From NCBI GenBank assembly GCA_964639275.1, contig CAZXCQ010000266.1, forward strand, positions 1-8,729: 8,729 nt of DNA, given 5' to 3'. Below the pieces are notes generated by a model. It ran no database searches and was not told the origin of the DNA. It saw only the letters and a program-made list of their open reading frames with translations. The DNA is from CAZXCQ01 sp964639275 (lineage in GTDB: Bacteria; Desulfobacterota; DSM-4660; Desulfatiglandales; Desulfatiglandaceae). Each line of letters begins with the position of its first letter. The stretch's first letter is position 1. A program made the position numbers and the translations under genes. Below are positions 6,985 through 8,729 of the stretch, one piece after another.

Positions 6985-6999
6985 GTGGGTATTACCCAC
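6985..6999. repeat. Perfect 7-bp inverted repeat over the mrpE stop codon
   Basis: The sequence is GTGGGTA-T-TACCCAC, a near-palindrome with a 1-nt centre. As RNA it could form a 6-bp stem with a 3-nt loop (GTGGGT-ATT-ACCCAC on either strand). It includes the TAA stop of mrpE and marks the beginning of the only sizeable gap inside the antiporter gene set. There is no U-run, so it is not a classical terminator. It could be an operator half-site pair, an mRNA processing site, or chance. Confidence 0.4.
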
Positions 7000-7711
7000 G
7001 AAGGACACCATAGATGTGCGCCGCATCCAGCACATCCTGTATGTAAAGATGATCTGCCTCCATAAATATATGGGCAACCCTGTCTTCCATCTGGCCGGCC
7101 TTGAGGTCATCGGCAACCTTCTTGCTGAGGGCGTGCACATAATATACTCCATCCCTTATATCCATTGTGATGGTTCCAGGAGTAAGGGTAATGGAATTGG
7201 CCAATGTCACAATGGAAATATCGGTTTCCAGTTTTGTCTTAAAAGTCAATACCTGCGGCCTTATTGGCATCCTTGGACGGAGGACCAGCGAGGCAACGTG
7301 AATATTGGACATCATGATCTGGTACAAAAGCCACGGGATGTAAGTGATAAACCGCCAGGTCACCACGCGCATGTCTCCCACCCTGACGTTTGTAAACAAT
7401 AGATCATGAAACAGATAGGCCACTAAGACGGAACAGACCGCCCCAATGGTGAGATGGAAGAGGTCAAATTTTCCCGAAAGCAATAGCCAGAATCCAAAGA
7501 GAATGATGGCTGTCCCCACAAAGTTTTGAAACGCGGTCTTTTTTCTTTGGGCCCCCGTAAAGATTTCCTGAATCCTCTTTTTTTCATGACGCCTTGTCTC
7601 TTCGGCAACAAACTCGAGTGTGGTATCCAGTATTCCCCTTGCATGTTCTCTCGCCTCTTCAAGGAGCCGAAAGGCGCTGTCCGTGGCCTCTATCAGCAGG
7701 GTAACTTCCAC
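6992..7711 (-). CDS. mrpE: Na+/H+ antiporter subunit E (MrpE/MnhE/MbhA) with N-terminal extension
   Basis: This 239-residue protein is about 65-80 residues longer than usual MrpE (near 160). Residues about 64-239 are the MrpE core: two hydrophobic helices (about 64-80 and 84-106, with the family-like FWLLLSGKFD and HLTIGAVCSVLVAYLF), a further hydrophobic stretch FITYIPWLLYQIMMSNIHVA (121-140), then the cytoplasmic domain with RPQVLTFKTKLETD and the strongly conserved LANSITLTPGTITMDI (170-185). Residues 1-63 are charged and probably helical (FRLLEEAREHARGIL, EETRRHEKKRIQEI), unlike MrpE. The GTG start directly abuts the TAG stop of the Usp gene and has AAGGGGGTGA 4 nt upstream. The next possible starts lie inside the first helix or much later, so the extension seems real. 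It likely anchors the small subunits; the extension may be a docking surface (inference). Confidence 0.92.
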   Translation of the reverse strand: MEVTLLIEATDSAFRLLEEAREHARGILDTTLEFVAEETRRHEKKRIQEIFTGAQRKKTAFQNFVGTAIILFGFWLLLSGKFDLFHLTIGAVCSVLVAYLFHDLLFTNVRVGDMRVVTWRFITYIPWLLYQIMMSNIHVASLVLRPRMPIRPQVLTFKTKLETDISIVTLANSITLTPGTITMDIRDGVYYVHALSKKVADDLKAGQMEDRVAHIFMEADHLYIQDVLDAAHIYGVLRG

Positions 7712-8503
7712 CTATTCACCCCCTTCAGTCGATGGTATAACCCATACCGGGACTGCTGCATGTTCCGCCACGCGATATGAACAACTCGGCCAAAAGATAT
7801 CCTTTAGAACAGATCTTTTCGAAGACCCCATAATTATGGCGGTGGCATCATAATCCCTGGATGCCAAAACTATTTCCTCAGAAGGTTCACCAGCATAAAC
7901 ATGCGCCTCTGCATCAATCCCCTCATCGAGGAAAACCTTTCGGGCTTCTTCAAGTCTCTTTTTGAGGTTTCTCATATCTCTTACAGAGAGCTTTTTGCTT
8001 ATGACGGCGACGATCTCGAGCTCCCTCACGATCTCTTTGAAACCAAGAAGAGATGCCAGCGCATTTTCCGACACCGGGGACCAGTCCGTAGGAAATATGA
8101 CATGGTCGAAGATCCCCCCTTCGGTTGTTTTTGTCACTGAAACATTCCTGGGCATCAAAACAAAAGGGGCTGGGCACGATCTTATCAAAGACCTTGTCAG
8201 AGAGCGACGTGAATGCCCTCGGACACCCTTTTTGAAGTCCACCACAAGGAGCGATGCCTCCTCTTGGCAGACCCTGTTTGGGATCCCGGTGATAGAGAAT
8301 GGCTCCTCCACCCGGTGGATCTTGCACCTTATCCCGTGCTCTAAAAGCCTCGCTTCCCAATCGGGGGCATCAGCCCAAACCAGGGACACAACCTCTTTGA
8401 GTCCCAGTTTCTGAAGGGCAAGGAATCCCTCTAGCTGGGCAAGGTCGGGCTGCCTCGCATCTGAGACATAGAGCAATTTGTGTATCAATTGGGCTTCTTT
8501 CAA
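7712..8503 (-). CDS. Tandem universal stress protein (UspA family)
   Basis: This is a 263-residue soluble protein with two Usp folds. Domain 1 (about 7-120) is diverged: KLLYVSDAR at the first strand and PAPFVLMPRN at the last. Domain 2 (about 131-258) is clearer: FDHVIFPTDWSPVSENAL with D140, GEPSEEIVLASRDYDATAIIMGSS (205-228), and RVAEHAAVPVWVIPS at the end. The nucleotide-loop motif GxxGxxxxxxxxxG(S/T) is degraded: G226 is kept, but the next positions read SSKR, and P239-S240 stands where Gly-Ser is usual. It may therefore bind ATP poorly or not at all. The start is uncertain. A TTG at 8503 is the farthest upstream practical choice with no clear ribosome binding site, and TTG at 8488 is an alternative; there is no ATG before domain 1 begins. 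It sits 41 nt after the receiver gene and directly abuts mrpE, suggesting a regulatory or stress role tied to the antiporter. Confidence 0.87.
   Translation of the reverse strand: MKEAQLIHKLLYVSDARQPDLAQLEGFLALQKLGLKEVVSLVWADAPDWEARLLEHGIRCKIHRVEEPFSITGIPNRVCQEEASLLVVDFKKGVRGHSRRSLTRSLIRSCPAPFVLMPRNVSVTKTTEGGIFDHVIFPTDWSPVSENALASLLGFKEIVRELEIVAVISKKLSVRDMRNLKKRLEEARKVFLDEGIDAEAHVYAGEPSEEIVLASRDYDATAIIMGSSKRSVLKDIFWPSCSYRVAEHAAVPVWVIPSTEGGE
7716..7725 (-). promoter_or_regulatory. Ribosome binding site supporting the GTG start of extended mrpE
   Basis: AAGGGGGTGA on the minus strand, 4 nt before GTG at 7711, lies within the last codons of the Usp gene. It argues that the N-terminal extension of MrpE is translated and that mrpE is translationally coupled to the stress protein gene. 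Confidence 0.7.
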
Positions 8504-8544
8504 AATTGATGCTTTCGCAAAAACCTATTGACAGCCACTCCTTG

Positions 8545-8729
8545 TCATCCCAGCAACTGGTTCAGGATCTTTTTCAATAAAACGGGCTTTAGCGGCTTTT
8601 CAATATAGCCTTCAGGCTGCGGCACACTCTCTCCACCGAATTCATGATGGGCCGCCTGTGAGCGCATGAAAGTCCTTCTGGCTATTCCTGAGCAGATCAC
8701 CACGGGGATATCTCTCAGGGAATCTGTGG
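8545..8729 (-). CDS. Response regulator receiver domain, C-terminal end only
   Basis: The right edge cuts this gene; 60 codons plus the TGA stop at 8545-8547 remain. The visible part is the second half of a CheY-like receiver: strand 4 with the conserved Ser/Thr (IPVVICSGIA), helix 4, strand 5 with the conserved Lys in GYIEKPLKP, and helix 5 (VLLKKILNQLLG). The protein stops right after helix 5, so no output domain follows the receiver. It is either a stand-alone receiver or one with domains placed before it outside the window. The stretch between strand 4 and strand 5 is longer than usual (AHHEFGGESVPQPEG). It probably begins or belongs to the same transcription unit as the Usp gene, which starts about 41 nt later. 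It could be a phosphorelay partner for the two downstream kinases (inference). Confidence 0.8.
   Translation of the reverse strand, partial: TDSLRDIPVVICSGIARRTFMRSQAAHHEFGGESVPQPEGYIEKPLKPVLLKKILNQLLG

Noticed and set aside
6922..6991. Internal promoter for mrpB
   Set aside because: TTGAAT and TTTAAT are present on the minus strand but about 25 nt apart, too far for a sigma-70-type promoter; no better pair was found.
7962..8414. Plus-strand open frame of 150 codons opposite the Usp gene
   Set aside because: Low-complexity Ser/Thr-rich translation with no domain, antisense to a convincing Usp protein.
8528..8533. TTGACA on the plus strand in the receiver-Usp gap
   Set aside because: No matching -10 box and all genes are on the other strand. 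The 5-bp TGACA/TGTCA repeat nearby is too short to support a regulatory call.
1..8729. CRISPR arrays, insertion sequences, tRNA or rRNA genes, attachment sites
   Set aside because: No direct-repeat arrays, transposase-like frames or RNA gene signatures were seen; nearly the entire window is protein-coding.

Overview
All recognisable genes in this window lie on the minus strand and read from the right edge to the left edge. They appear to form one long gene cluster with two intergenic gaps of 70-78 nt, one of 41 nt, and otherwise abutting or overlapping genes. Base composition is intermediate. The signalling proteins (a split HAMP with a Cys-rich 'two-CW' insert, Cache-like sensor, PAS, HisKA) and an Mbh-like antiporter gene set recall anaerobic Desulfobacterota (former Deltaproteobacteria). 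That assignment is inferred from protein style only; no rRNA or other marker gene is present.

Layout in transcription order (right to left): (1) the C-terminal end of a response-regulator receiver domain, cut by the right edge (8545-8729); (2) a tandem universal stress protein (7712-8503); (3) an eight-gene Mrp/Mnh/Mbh-type cation/proton antiporter module: mrpE with an N-terminal extension (6992-7711), mrpB (6463-6921), mrpF (6200-6466), mrpG (5883-6203), an mbhD-like DUF4040 gene (5641-5886), an mbhE-like gene (5369-5644), mrpC (4963-5358) and mrpD (3471-4961); (4) a membrane sensor histidine kinase (1230-3392); (5) a receiver-PAS-histidine kinase protein cut by the left edge (1-1240). No gene-free stretch exceeds 80 nt.

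How the parts fit: the antiporter module has one NuoL/M/N-type subunit (MrpD), the NuoK-like MrpC, the small subunits B, E, F and G, and the two C-terminal pieces of MrpA as separate genes. The large NuoL-like part of MrpA is absent. This is the composition of the antiporter half of membrane-bound hydrogenases (MbhA-H), but the hydrogenase half is also absent, and signalling genes sit where a catalytic partner might be expected. The likely role is Na+/H+ (or K+/H+) exchange or ion-gradient coupling. It is framed by a stress protein and at least three phosphotransfer proteins, suggesting a sensory system that controls, or is controlled by, the antiporter.

The most unusual points are: the kinase-antiporter-Usp linkage; a HAMP domain interrupted by a cysteine cluster; a kinase H-box with Cys in place of the usual acidic residue after His; a helical N-terminal extension on MrpE; loss of two usually acidic positions in MrpF; and matching C-terminal tails on MrpB and MrpG.
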